DNA from: Thermoplasmata archaeon
GTDB lineage: Archaea > Thermoplasmatota > Thermoplasmata > Thermoplasmatales > Thermoplasmataceae
Assembly (NCBI GenBank): GCA_021797295.1
Contig: JAKAAA010000011.1
Span: 1 to 17,164, forward strand
Direction: 5' to 3'
DNA length: 17,164 nt
A model generated the notes under the pieces. It saw only the letters and a program-made list of their open reading frames with translations, had not been told where the DNA came from and did no database searches. Below are positions 1-7,331 of the stretch, in pieces (position 1 is the first letter of the stretch; each line of letters opens with the position of its first letter). The translations under genes and the position numbers were made by a program.

Positions 1-241
1 AAAACTTCCGCTATTACTGCCGGTAAATCCTGTAAACTATGGAAAGCCCGGGAAACTGTCATCCCTTGAGGCGCTTGCAGCAGCTCTCTATATCATGGGT
101 TATGTGGATTTATCAGGTGAAATTATCTCAAAATATTCCTGGGCACAGAACTTTATCAAAACCAACATCAATCCATTGAACGATTATTCAAAGTGCACTA
201 CAAATGAGGAATGCATTTCTGCGCAGGAAAGCTATTTCTGA
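1..241 (+). CDS. tsr3: Tsr3-type rRNA aminocarboxypropyltransferase, C-terminal part (5' truncated by the window)
   Basis: Only the last 79 codons are present, read from base 2; the gene enters from the left edge. The visible protein contains LPVNPVNYGKPGKLSSLEAL, followed by AAALYIMGY and a SWAQNF segment. This matches the Tsr3/DUF367 signature (NPVNYG.P.KLS..EA.AAAL, then a W..F.....N...L..Y block). In the family this enzyme transfers the 3-amino-3-carboxypropyl group of S-adenosylmethionine to a hypermodified pseudouridine in small-subunit rRNA, a late ribosome maturation step in archaea and eukaryotes. The tail after the core (KCTTNEECISAQESYF) is lineage-specific. The last 10 bases overlap the 3' end of the convergent MurL-like gene. 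The SAM-binding N-terminal half cannot be assessed. Confidence 0.85.
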   Translation, partial: KLPLLLPVNPVNYGKPGKLSSLEALAAALYIMGYVDLSGEIISKYSWAQNFIKTNINPLNDYSKCTTNEECISAQESYF

Positions 242-1647
242 ACTTCCTGCCATTTATCGTCCTTGAGTTCATATACGCCAATTGTGTATTCTGAAAGAAT
301 TTTTCTGATCGATGCCCTGAAATTTTCAGGTACGGCGGATAGTACATATTTTTCATATGGCATAATATGCATGCCGGCTGCGTGATTAATTTCCGGATTT
401 CCAGAACCAGTGAACCCGAGTTTTGATTCGGCATACTCTCTTTCATCCGGGTCAAGCCTGATCCTGGATTTTGAAAGTCTGCGGCCAAGGAGCCTCACAT
501 CAGCATCAGAATACATTATATCCTGTGGATGCCCACCTGCCGATTCTATGAAAAGCAATATGCCCAGGCATTTTGAACATTTACCGCAGGGATAAATCAC
601 ACCATTCTTTTCATGACAGGAATGGCAGGATCGCTGCTGTAAAAATAAGTTTCTATACCTAGTCATCAATATCTTTTCCTCCACATAACCGGTTACGGGA
701 TATACTATTGAGTAAACAGATGAATTTATACCCTTATCCCTGAAATAAATAGAAAGCATATGGTTGAAATCATATGTCTGATCAAATATTCCATAATAAT
801 ATTTTAACCCTTTATAATCCTCCATGCCACGTGGGTCGTCGAATTCATCGCCCATTATGATATTACCTATGCCATACTTCTTAATCATGGGAAGAAGCAG
901 AAATATGTACAGTGGAAATATAAAAACCTGAATCGGGTAGTCATCGGATCTTATATCGATCATTTCCTGTTTTATTATTTTCAGATGCTTCAACGCTTCA
1001 TGGTAGAATCTATCGGTATTTGACCATACCTTCATTACATTATTATAATTATTCCTGTAATAATCATATGCTGTCTTCGCAGTAAGCCAGTGTGAACCGG
1101 ATTCTTCAAAATAAAATGCATAATTGTTTTCCGGTTTGTTTATTTCATTGAATACACCGAATGCAAGCAGGCTCTCCTTTCCACCGGAAGACATGATTGC
1201 AACCTTGTCTTTATGGACATCCCATGATTTTCCCTCCTCTACAATTTCCGGGCATACAAGTTCAGTTATACCATCAGCATTTTCTCTGTTTATATCGCTT
1301 TCTGACGGTATAAATTCCGGTTTGATATAATCATACCTTCTATTTATTATCTTATTGATAAACACCTCATGGGCATTGATCAGCATAAAATCCTTTACAA
1401 GTTTTATATCCCGTTCAGTAACTGGAAAATTCAGTGTAAATTTCCTGGAAAAATAAGTATAGTTGATTGCCGGCATTGTCAGGATCAATCCGGCTATATT
1501 ACGATCCGCATCTATATCTTCTGCATATGTGAAAATCAATTTATAACTAAAATCATCGAGCCTTATGTATCCGGTAATTCTTCTTTTTTCAATTTTATCT
1601 ATATCGACTTCTATGTTATTGAAAGAAATTACATCATCTATGTACAT
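232..1647 (-). CDS. MurL-like ATP-pyrophosphatase (PP-loop) protein with C-terminal cysteine cluster
   Basis: This 471-residue protein has an N-terminal domain of about 145 residues without a motif I recognise, then a PP-loop ATP-pyrophosphatase signature SSGGKES at residues 153-159, the mark of enzymes that adenylate a substrate with PPi release. A cysteine cluster follows: C341, C344, C354, C357 and C360 (RSCHSCH, PCGKCSKC). Size, order of parts and the late CxxCxxC agree with my memory of MurL, the bacterial enzyme that epimerises the terminal L-Glu of UDP-MurNAc-L-Ala-L-Glu with ATP. The assignment is from general shape, not a search. It is the last gene of the minus-strand operon, 30 nt after the DUF1611 gene; a GAGG Shine-Dalgarno motif lies at 1655-1658, 7 nt before the ATG. 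No murein is expected in this host, so the substrate is unknown. It could instead be a QueC/ExsB-like or thiolation enzyme. Confidence 0.6.
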   Translation of the reverse strand: MYIDDVISFNNIEVDIDKIEKRRITGYIRLDDFSYKLIFTYAEDIDADRNIAGLILTMPAINYTYFSRKFTLNFPVTERDIKLVKDFMLINAHEVFINKIINRRYDYIKPEFIPSESDINRENADGITELVCPEIVEEGKSWDVHKDKVAIMSSGGKESLLAFGVFNEINKPENNYAFYFEESGSHWLTAKTAYDYYRNNYNNVMKVWSNTDRFYHEALKHLKIIKQEMIDIRSDDYPIQVFIFPLYIFLLLPMIKKYGIGNIIMGDEFDDPRGMEDYKGLKYYYGIFDQTYDFNHMLSIYFRDKGINSSVYSIVYPVTGYVEEKILMTRYRNLFLQQRSCHSCHEKNGVIYPCGKCSKCLGILLFIESAGGHPQDIMYSDADVRLLGRRLSKSRIRLDPDEREYAESKLGFTGSGNPEINHAAGMHIMPYEKYVLSAVPENFRASIRKILSEYTIGVYELKDDKWQEVQK

Positions 1648-1677
1648 TTATTTTCCTCTGCACGATGCAACAGAACT

Positions 1678-2706
1678 TTATAAATCTGATATAACCCCTG
1701 TAATACTTTCAAACTCCTGAAGTGGATCAAAAATAGGCATTCCGTACTGCCTTTCCAGTTTTACCTTTTCACTGTCTATTTCATAGGGCTCCATGTTTTC
1801 TGTATTAAGTGATATTGCTATTACCTTCTTATTGGAAACCAGTTCAAGTACTCTGATATATTTATCCAGGGGCTCTATTGGGTACTCCGGGAATCCGTCG
1901 TAGTATTTTCTTTTCGGTGCGTGCTGTAGAATAATAGCATCAGGGCGCATTGCACCTATGATTTCAAAACCACCTGGGTACGCTGGATGCAGGATGGATC
2001 CCTGCCCTTCAAGGAACATGTACTGTGGATGTTTTTCCTGCCATGCCATATAGGTTATATATTCAAGGGAACCTGCAACAAAATCATTTATTATGGAGTC
2101 CATGACAACAGTGTATGGAAAACCCTGCATCCATGAGGTTTGACCCGTACCGATCAATTCGGAGGTTTTTCCCTGCCTGTTCATAGCGTCGTTCAGATAA
2201 ACGGCAGTTGTTCTTTTGCCAATGGCACTGTCTGTTCCTAACACCGCAATTTTTTTGGATTTTACCTCCTCGATTTTTCCGGTAAATGAATACTCATAAC
2301 CATTGAACATCTTTCTGACATCGGTTATCTGGACCCTGTATTTCTGGGCCAGCTTACTGAACTCACGATCATTGCTGATATACTGATGAAGCCCACTGAC
2401 AATATTCATTCCGCTTTCAATTGCATCAGAAATAAATTTTCTATATTCAACCGGGAGGTAGCCTCCATCCGTTGCAACCCCAACTATCATGGTTGTTGCT
2501 CCTAGATTTCTTGCCTCCTCCACAGTGCTGATTATTCTTATGCCATCCTGCCTTCCCATTAAAACATACCCGGCATCCATACCGTAATATCTCGAATCTA
2601 TTACAGCAAGAATATCATATCTTTTGCTGTATCTTACAAGGCCGTTGGCTGTTTTACCGTATGTTGTTGCGAAACATCCCTCAGAGAGAATTACTGCTTT
2701 TTCCAT
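1678..2706 (-). CDS. DUF1611 family P-loop protein, DgcN-like (D-glutamate N-acetyltransferase family)
   Basis: This 342-residue protein fits the DUF1611 family: an N-terminal Rossmann-like part (about 1-150) and a C-terminal P-loop domain with GTDSAIGKRTT at 157-167, QTSWMQG at 189-195 and the hallmark EGQGSILHP at 233-241. A characterised bacterial member, DgcN, N-acetylates D-glutamate so that a partner epimerase (DgcA) can convert it to the L form. That is family knowledge; the archaeal substrate is not shown. The start codon forms a TAATG overlap with the stop of the upstream PLP enzyme, implying translational coupling. The downstream gene is MurL-like, a possible epimerase, which gives the pair the same logic as DgcN-DgcA by inference. 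The family call is firm; the reaction is not. Confidence 0.8.
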   Translation of the reverse strand: MEKAVILSEGCFATTYGKTANGLVRYSKRYDILAVIDSRYYGMDAGYVLMGRQDGIRIISTVEEARNLGATTMIVGVATDGGYLPVEYRKFISDAIESGMNIVSGLHQYISNDREFSKLAQKYRVQITDVRKMFNGYEYSFTGKIEEVKSKKIAVLGTDSAIGKRTTAVYLNDAMNRQGKTSELIGTGQTSWMQGFPYTVVMDSIINDFVAGSLEYITYMAWQEKHPQYMFLEGQGSILHPAYPGGFEIIGAMRPDAIILQHAPKRKYYDGFPEYPIEPLDKYIRVLELVSNKKVIAISLNTENMEPYEIDSEKVKLERQYGMPIFDPLQEFESITGVISDL

Positions 2707-3650
2707 TATTTATCACTTCCAGTTAATACTATAACACAAATATTATCTGCAGCATACTTTAAGGCTGTTACCGCAGCAGATGCTGATGCAGGAAGAACCG
2801 ATAGATGATCTATCTCCCTGAATCCCCTGGACATGTTTACCATCTCCTCATCTGAGACATATGATGCCTTTCCATTTGTTTTATAAAGGGCATCCAGCGC
2901 CCTCTGCCCATCATATGACCTGTATGCTATAAGCGGCTCATTGCTATGGGTCTCCACTATACTGTTCTGGTCAAGCTCAACTATCCTCCTGAAGCCATTC
3001 ATGAATGAATACACCACCGGATTTCCACCGGCTGTACTGGCTCCTATAAAAGATGGAATTTTATCGGATCTGCCGCTTCTCATTAATTTGAGGAATCCAT
3101 AATATATGCCGTACATTGTTGTACCATTTCCTACCGGCACAGAAACATAGTCAGGGGCGAATCCCAGCTGATCGTAAATTTCATAGGCTATTTCACTGTA
3201 TCCAGCTATATCTATATCCTTATTCTGGGACCCCGGACTGGCATCATACCAGCCGTTCCTGTCTGCCTGATCCCTGATGTGCTCCACCATTTCTTCATAT
3301 TTAAGAGGTTTCTCTATAACCTCTGCACCGTATGCAGCTATTTCTGCATATCTTGAATTTGAATATTCCGAAGGAATTCCAACAACGGCTTTTATTCCCA
3401 TCGCCCTGGCATAATATGCTATGGACGCACCATAGTTTCCGCATGTTGCCACGGAAATCGTCTCGTAACCTTTCTCGATAGCATTCTCAACATGCTTTTT
3501 AGAGATCCTGTCTTTCTGCGTTCCAGTTGGATTCACGCCCTCATATTTCAAGAAAAAATTATAATTTGCAAGATAGTTACCTATATCAAAATCCCTGATT
3601 AATGGGCTACCTGGTGGTTTATCTTCAGTTTCTACTTCCATTTTTTTCAC
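2706..3650 (-). CDS. threonine-synthase-like PLP-dependent (fold type II) enzyme
   Basis: This is a 314-residue fold-type II PLP enzyme. NPTGTQKDR at residues 40-48 carries the Schiff-base lysine (K46) in a context like the NPTGSFKDR of threonine synthase. CGNYGAS (70-76) matches the substrate-carboxylate loop and VPVGNGTTMYG (171-181) the glycine loop for the PLP phosphate. The C-terminus ends VLTGSDK. It is somewhat short for threonine synthase, starting just before the lysine motif without the zinc-binding or N-terminal domain seen in many archaeal versions. Its place at the head of an operon with a DUF1611 and a MurL-like gene suggests a specialised amino-acid reaction rather than housekeeping threonine synthesis; this is inference. 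GTG at 3650 sits at the start expected for a leaderless mRNA; ATG at 3641 is the alternative start. Confidence 0.75.
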   Translation of the reverse strand: MKKMEVETEDKPPGSPLIRDFDIGNYLANYNFFLKYEGVNPTGTQKDRISKKHVENAIEKGYETISVATCGNYGASIAYYARAMGIKAVVGIPSEYSNSRYAEIAAYGAEVIEKPLKYEEMVEHIRDQADRNGWYDASPGSQNKDIDIAGYSEIAYEIYDQLGFAPDYVSVPVGNGTTMYGIYYGFLKLMRSGRSDKIPSFIGASTAGGNPVVYSFMNGFRRIVELDQNSIVETHSNEPLIAYRSYDGQRALDALYKTNGKASYVSDEEMVNMSRGFREIDHLSVLPASASAAVTALKYAADNICVIVLTGSDK

Positions 3651-3674
3651 TGATGATGTAATAATATTAATTAC

Positions 3675-3682
3675 TATATAAA
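3675..3682 (-). promoter_or_regulatory. TATA box for the PLP enzyme-DUF1611-MurL-like operon
   Basis: On the minus strand the sequence reads TTTATATA, a textbook archaeal TATA element. Its centre is about 28 nt upstream of the GTG start at 3650, so transcription would begin at or within a few bases of the start codon (leaderless). A second AT-rich element (TTATATAA on the minus strand, near 3720-3730) lies farther upstream and could drive a longer leader. Confidence 0.55.
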
Positions 3683-3780
3683 CATTGAGTATGCAATGGT
3701 TTAGCGTGTCATTGTTGATGTTTTATATAATTACAACGCATTAATCGATCTTCTATTTTGTTCAATACACACATCATAAA

Positions 3781-4554
3781 TTATATTTTTATTATTTCAA
3801 GGTTCATTTGTTCTGCTATTTTCCCAATCATATCTTTAACCCTACCCTTTGTGCCGTGGGCATCCATGAGGAAACCCCTGCAATCTGGCGTTTTTTTCAC
3901 AGTATTCTCTATTTCTTCCATGGATATTATCTCATGAATATATTTCGGAATTATGTGCCCTATATTTATTTCATGTTCAAAAAAGTATGAGCTGAGTTTA
4001 GGCGCATAATGGCCACCACCGACACCCACATAATTTTTATAGTTCCTGATATCGCCTTCTATTACCGACCTCGCCATCAATTCAGCAATTCCTTCCATTT
4101 TCCACTCATTTTCTGTTGTGCCTATCTCAATAAAGTATGATGGCTTTTCCAGGTAAGGGCCATGATGTGTTGCCTCAAATGTAACCTCGAAGTAGTTTTC
4201 ATGATAATTATTTTTTATATATCTCAGGGATGCTCCCATGCCCTCAGGATCAGAAGGAACTATTACATTGTCAAAACCGCCCAGTTCAGCCTTTCTAAGG
4301 TTACCTACCGGATGTACAGTCAGGGATTTAACATCGGCACTGGATGAATGCTTGGACAGGAATACAACCTTTTCAACGGAATCATCCAGATTTTTCATAT
4401 CGCTGTAAATATGGAGGCTATCAATGAAGCGAAGTTCGTAGTTTTTAAACGTGAATAGGTCTTTACTTTCCTGTTTGAAATTATAAAGTTCAATCATTCG
4501 GTCCGCCATTTCCATGCTGGCACCGTCCTTTCTTGATGCTATAATTAAAATCAT
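3781..4554 (-). CDS. dtdA: D-aminoacyl-tRNA deacylase DtdA
   Basis: This 257-residue protein carries the DtdA/GEK1 signatures: FLSKHSS (65-71), LTVHPVGN (78-85), FEATHHGP (126-133), FIEIGTTENEW (141-151), VGVGGGHYAPK (176-186) and GHIIPKY (199-205). The histidines belong to the zinc-dependent active site of the family. The enzyme hydrolyses D-amino acids mischarged onto tRNA, a proofreading function in archaea and plants. Length is normal for the family. It is transcribed alone, from its own leaderless-type promoter, 130 bp before the PLP operon on the same strand. Its position beside genes resembling D-glutamate enzymes may be meaningful or chance. Confidence 0.95.
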   Translation of the reverse strand: MILIIASRKDGASMEMADRMIELYNFKQESKDLFTFKNYELRFIDSLHIYSDMKNLDDSVEKVVFLSKHSSSADVKSLTVHPVGNLRKAELGGFDNVIVPSDPEGMGASLRYIKNNYHENYFEVTFEATHHGPYLEKPSYFIEIGTTENEWKMEGIAELMARSVIEGDIRNYKNYVGVGGGHYAPKLSSYFFEHEINIGHIIPKYIHEIISMEEIENTVKKTPDCRGFLMDAHGTKGRVKDMIGKIAEQMNLEIIKI

Positions 4555-4575
4555 GCCACTTTATATGGAAATCAA

Positions 4576-4583
4576 TTATAAAA
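4576..4583 (-). promoter_or_regulatory. TATA box of dtdA
   Basis: The minus strand reads TTTTATAA, centred about 25-26 nt upstream of the dtdA ATG at 4554. This is the spacing expected for a leaderless transcript. Confidence 0.5.
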
Positions 4584-4631
4584 TTTCTTTAATTTTTGAT
4601 TAGCAAAGTCTAAATATTCAAATTTAGGTTA

Positions 4632-5954
4632 ATGTTTATGAGATATAAAATAGCTTTAACAATAATGGTTGTCATGCTAATGGCCATGTCGGTATCGGCG
4701 GCTGTCCCACTTGCTTCAGGCAGCAACGTTCAGCAGAATACCGCTTCTATGAGTACCAGTGGAAATTTCAACAGCAGCATAAATACACATTTCCAACATA
4801 TGCATAATTACGGTGCAAGGTTAATGTATAACGCTACCACTGGTAACATTTCCGGCAGATTCTTAACTGCTAATTTCAATTCTACGACAGGAGTTTTTTC
4901 CAACATAACATATAACATGACATCAACACAGCTTATAAGCAAAATGTATGCAAATGGCACAACAGCTTTTGTCAAATCACCATTCACTCAATGGTTTACA
5001 AATAATGTGAATGTAATCGGGAATCTCTTTATGTACGCCAATGCATCATCTTTCCTTGTAATGCATAACAATCCCACCATTGAGACAAACATGATGGTAT
5101 ACAACGGAACAATAAACATATATGTACCAACCGGGGCAACAATATACAATACATCCAGCAATCCCCAGGTCAGTACCACTGCCAATGCAAGCCTAAATGC
5201 ACAGGCAAACACTAGTATATTCACAAATTCAAATCTTGCCTTAAATACCATGGTGAATTTCAATAATACTGTGAATGCAGGCAGGCAGATGATAATTATT
5301 GACAACAACGGCACCATAGCAATGCTTTTTGTGCACAACGGATCCTTCAAAATAACAGGGCATGAAATATCAATAAGCTCTGCAAAAGGAAAACCTGTGT
5401 TTGTGAATATGGTTGTTCCACCGGGCATGCAGAAAATTACTGATAACAGCACATTTATGCACGGGATAATGAATGGAATCATATCATCAGAAATAGACCT
5501 GAATATGGTTAACGGCACTCTGACTAACAGTACTTTATATTATAATTCTTCCCTTCATATGGCATTTACAGGAAAAACATCATCAACGGAATCCTTTGAT
5601 GTGAACTCATCTGTTAATCACCATACCATAGTAGCTATATTCATAGGGAACAACGTAACAAAAAATACCGGGCATGCATACGTAAAATTTGATGGAAAAA
5701 TAGCTTCATACGTTACGGTGTCAACACTGATGAATGAAACAAGCAGCAGCAATGCATATTACTCCTATGTAAATAGCTCCTCCGGAATGTATGTACTGAT
5801 GTACATACCTCATTTCTCCAATCATACAATAGAGGTATCTGATGTTCCATTCAAGGCAGTTAACAATTACACAGAATACTATATTATAGGGGGCATAATT
5901 GCCATTATTGCAATAATAGGAGTAGCTCTTTATACCATAAAGAAAAGAAAATAA
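4632..5954 (+). CDS. secreted, C-terminally anchored, sequon-rich surface protein of unknown function
   Basis: I do not recognise a family for this 440-residue protein, but its topology is clear. Residues 1-24 form a signal peptide (MFMRYK, a hydrophobic IALTIMVVMLMAM stretch, then SVSAA as a likely cleavage region). Residues about 417-436 form a transmembrane helix (YYIIGGIIAIIAIIGVALYT) followed by the basic stop-transfer KKRK. Nearly the whole protein therefore faces the outside. The ectodomain is rich in Asn, Ser and Thr and holds about 25 N-X-S/T sequons by my count, pointing to a heavily N-glycosylated cell-surface protein, plausible for a wall-less acidophile. There are no cysteines, protease triads or binding motifs. 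It stands alone, divergent from dtdA. ATG at 4638 is an alternative start better spaced from a weak AGGTT (4626-4630). Confidence 0.85.
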   Translation: MFMRYKIALTIMVVMLMAMSVSAAVPLASGSNVQQNTASMSTSGNFNSSINTHFQHMHNYGARLMYNATTGNISGRFLTANFNSTTGVFSNITYNMTSTQLISKMYANGTTAFVKSPFTQWFTNNVNVIGNLFMYANASSFLVMHNNPTIETNMMVYNGTINIYVPTGATIYNTSSNPQVSTTANASLNAQANTSIFTNSNLALNTMVNFNNTVNAGRQMIIIDNNGTIAMLFVHNGSFKITGHEISISSAKGKPVFVNMVVPPGMQKITDNSTFMHGIMNGIISSEIDLNMVNGTLTNSTLYYNSSLHMAFTGKTSSTESFDVNSSVNHHTIVAIFIGNNVTKNTGHAYVKFDGKIASYVTVSTLMNETSSSNAYYSYVNSSSGMYVLMYIPHFSNHTIEVSDVPFKAVNNYTEYYIIGGIIAIIAIIGVALYTIKKRK

Positions 5955-5966
5955 TTTTTATTTTTA
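5955..5966 (+). terminator. T-rich terminator after the surface protein
   Basis: Two runs of five T, separated by an A, begin directly after the stop codon at 5952-5954. Archaeal RNA polymerase terminates on such T tracts without a hairpin. The glyA promoter follows immediately. Confidence 0.45.
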
Positions 5967-5977
5967 TAAACTAAAGA

Positions 5978-5985
5978 TAAATATA
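5978..5985 (+). promoter_or_regulatory. TATA box of glyA
   Basis: TAAATATA is centred about 25-26 nt upstream of the glyA ATG at 6007, again the spacing for a leaderless mRNA. No Shine-Dalgarno motif precedes this ATG. Confidence 0.5.
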
Positions 5986-6006
5986 CTTTTTTATATTGTC
6001 TATTCA

Positions 6007-7308
6007 ATGATAAGTAAAGGTGATGAATTTCTGGAGGATGCACTTTTTATACGGGAACTTGCAATGAAGCATAACAAATTTTTTGAGGAAAGCATACCCC
6101 TCATAGCGTCCGAAAATATAATGAGTCCAATGGCAATGGAAATGCTTCTCACCGATCTGGGCTTCAGATATGCCGAGGGCTTGCCCCATAAAAGGTACTA
6201 TCAGGGAAACCAGTTCGTTGACCTCATAGAAGATAAGGTGACAGACCTCGGAAGAGCCCTTTTCAATGCAAAATATGTCGATCCAAGACCACTGTCAGGA
6301 ACAAATTCCAACATGGCAGTATTATATGCGTTTACAAAGCCAGGCGATACAATAACCACTCCAGCCTTATCCGGTGGAGGCCATATCAGTTCTGCTCCAT
6401 TCGGTGCTGTAGGCTTCAGGGGATTGAAGACGGTCAACTATCCATTTGACGTAGATGAGATGAATATAGATGTTGACGGTGCAATAAAGGTTCTGAAAGA
6501 GGTCAAACCCAAACTTGCATGGTTCGGGCAATCTGTTTTCCTTTTCCCTACCCCTCTGAAAGAACTACGGGACACTCTGGAAGAAATCGGCTCCACTGTT
6601 GTTTATGATGCAGCGCATGTCCTTGGATTAATAGGTGGAAGGCAGTTCCAGGATCCACTGAGAGAGGGTGCGCAGATTATTACAGGAAGTACACATAAAA
6701 CACTGCCCGGGCCACAGCATGGAATAGTCATAGGCGAAACAGACGAAGAAAAATGGAAAAAGGTTCAGCGTGGAGTCTTTCCAGGCACTCTGAGCAATCA
6801 TCATTTAAACGCTATGGCAGCTCTGGGTGTTACACTTGCAGAGCATCTTGAATTCGGTGAATCCTACGCAAAACAGATAATTAAAAATGCACAGACACTG
6901 GGATCTGAATTGAACAGATACGGATTCAAGGTTCTGGGAGAAAAAAACGGATTCACAAAATCCCACACGCTGGCAATTGATGTTTCGGCGAACGGCGGTG
7001 GAAAGGAAGTTGCCGAAAAGCTGGAAAGCTGCAATATAGTACTGAATAAGAACCTGTTGCCGTACGACGACAACAAGAAATCAATGAATCCCAGCGGTAT
7101 AAGAATAGGAACGCAGGAAGTAACCAGGATCGGCTTCAAAGAATCCGATATAAAATATCTTGCGGAATTAATCAGCGATATAATCATAAAGAAAAAAGAC
7201 CCGGAGGCAATGGCTGAGAAGGTAAGGGACTTCAAATCCCAGTTCCAGGAAGTACATTACTGCTTCGGCAAATTAAAACCATATGAATATATAGAACTTT
7301 TTAAATAA
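6007..7308 (+). CDS. glyA: serine hydroxymethyltransferase
   Basis: This 433-residue fold-type I PLP enzyme interconverts serine and glycine while loading a one-carbon unit onto a pterin carrier (folate or an archaeal analogue; the sequence does not tell which). Visible motifs: PLIASENIMS (31-40), the YAEGLPHKRYYQG substrate region (55-67), LSGTNSNMAVLYAF (96-109), DAAHVLGL (201-208) with the Asp that contacts the PLP pyridine nitrogen, and ITGSTHKTLPGPQHG (225-239) with Schiff-base lysine K231. HHLNAMAALGVTLAEH follows, as in other SHMTs. Length is close to the family norm. It is a single-gene unit convergent with mqnC; start and end are both supported by flanking promoter and terminator-like sequence. 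Confidence 0.97.
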   Translation: MISKGDEFLEDALFIRELAMKHNKFFEESIPLIASENIMSPMAMEMLLTDLGFRYAEGLPHKRYYQGNQFVDLIEDKVTDLGRALFNAKYVDPRPLSGTNSNMAVLYAFTKPGDTITTPALSGGGHISSAPFGAVGFRGLKTVNYPFDVDEMNIDVDGAIKVLKEVKPKLAWFGQSVFLFPTPLKELRDTLEEIGSTVVYDAAHVLGLIGGRQFQDPLREGAQIITGSTHKTLPGPQHGIVIGETDEEKWKKVQRGVFPGTLSNHHLNAMAALGVTLAEHLEFGESYAKQIIKNAQTLGSELNRYGFKVLGEKNGFTKSHTLAIDVSANGGGKEVAEKLESCNIVLNKNLLPYDDNKKSMNPSGIRIGTQEVTRIGFKESDIKYLAELISDIIIKKKDPEAMAEKVRDFKSQFQEVHYCFGKLKPYEYIELFK

Positions 7309-7331
7309 TAATTTTATAAAAATTAATTTTT
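7309..7331. terminator. bidirectional T/A-rich terminator between glyA and mqnC
   Basis: The 23 bases between the two convergent stop codons contain ATTTTATAAAAATTAAT followed by a T run. There is a T tract in the sense direction of glyA and an A-rich complement that gives shorter T runs for mqnC. This is consistent with shared archaeal termination. Confidence 0.4.

Noticed and set aside
3694..3714. CAATG...CATTG inverted repeat upstream of the PLP operon as an operator.
   Set aside because: Arms of only 5 bp around an asymmetric 11-bp centre are expected by chance in AT-rich DNA.
4988..5518. A 176-codon open frame antisense to the surface protein gene.
   Set aside because: The sense protein has a signal peptide, sequons and anchor in order; the antisense frame has none of these and starts inside the gene.
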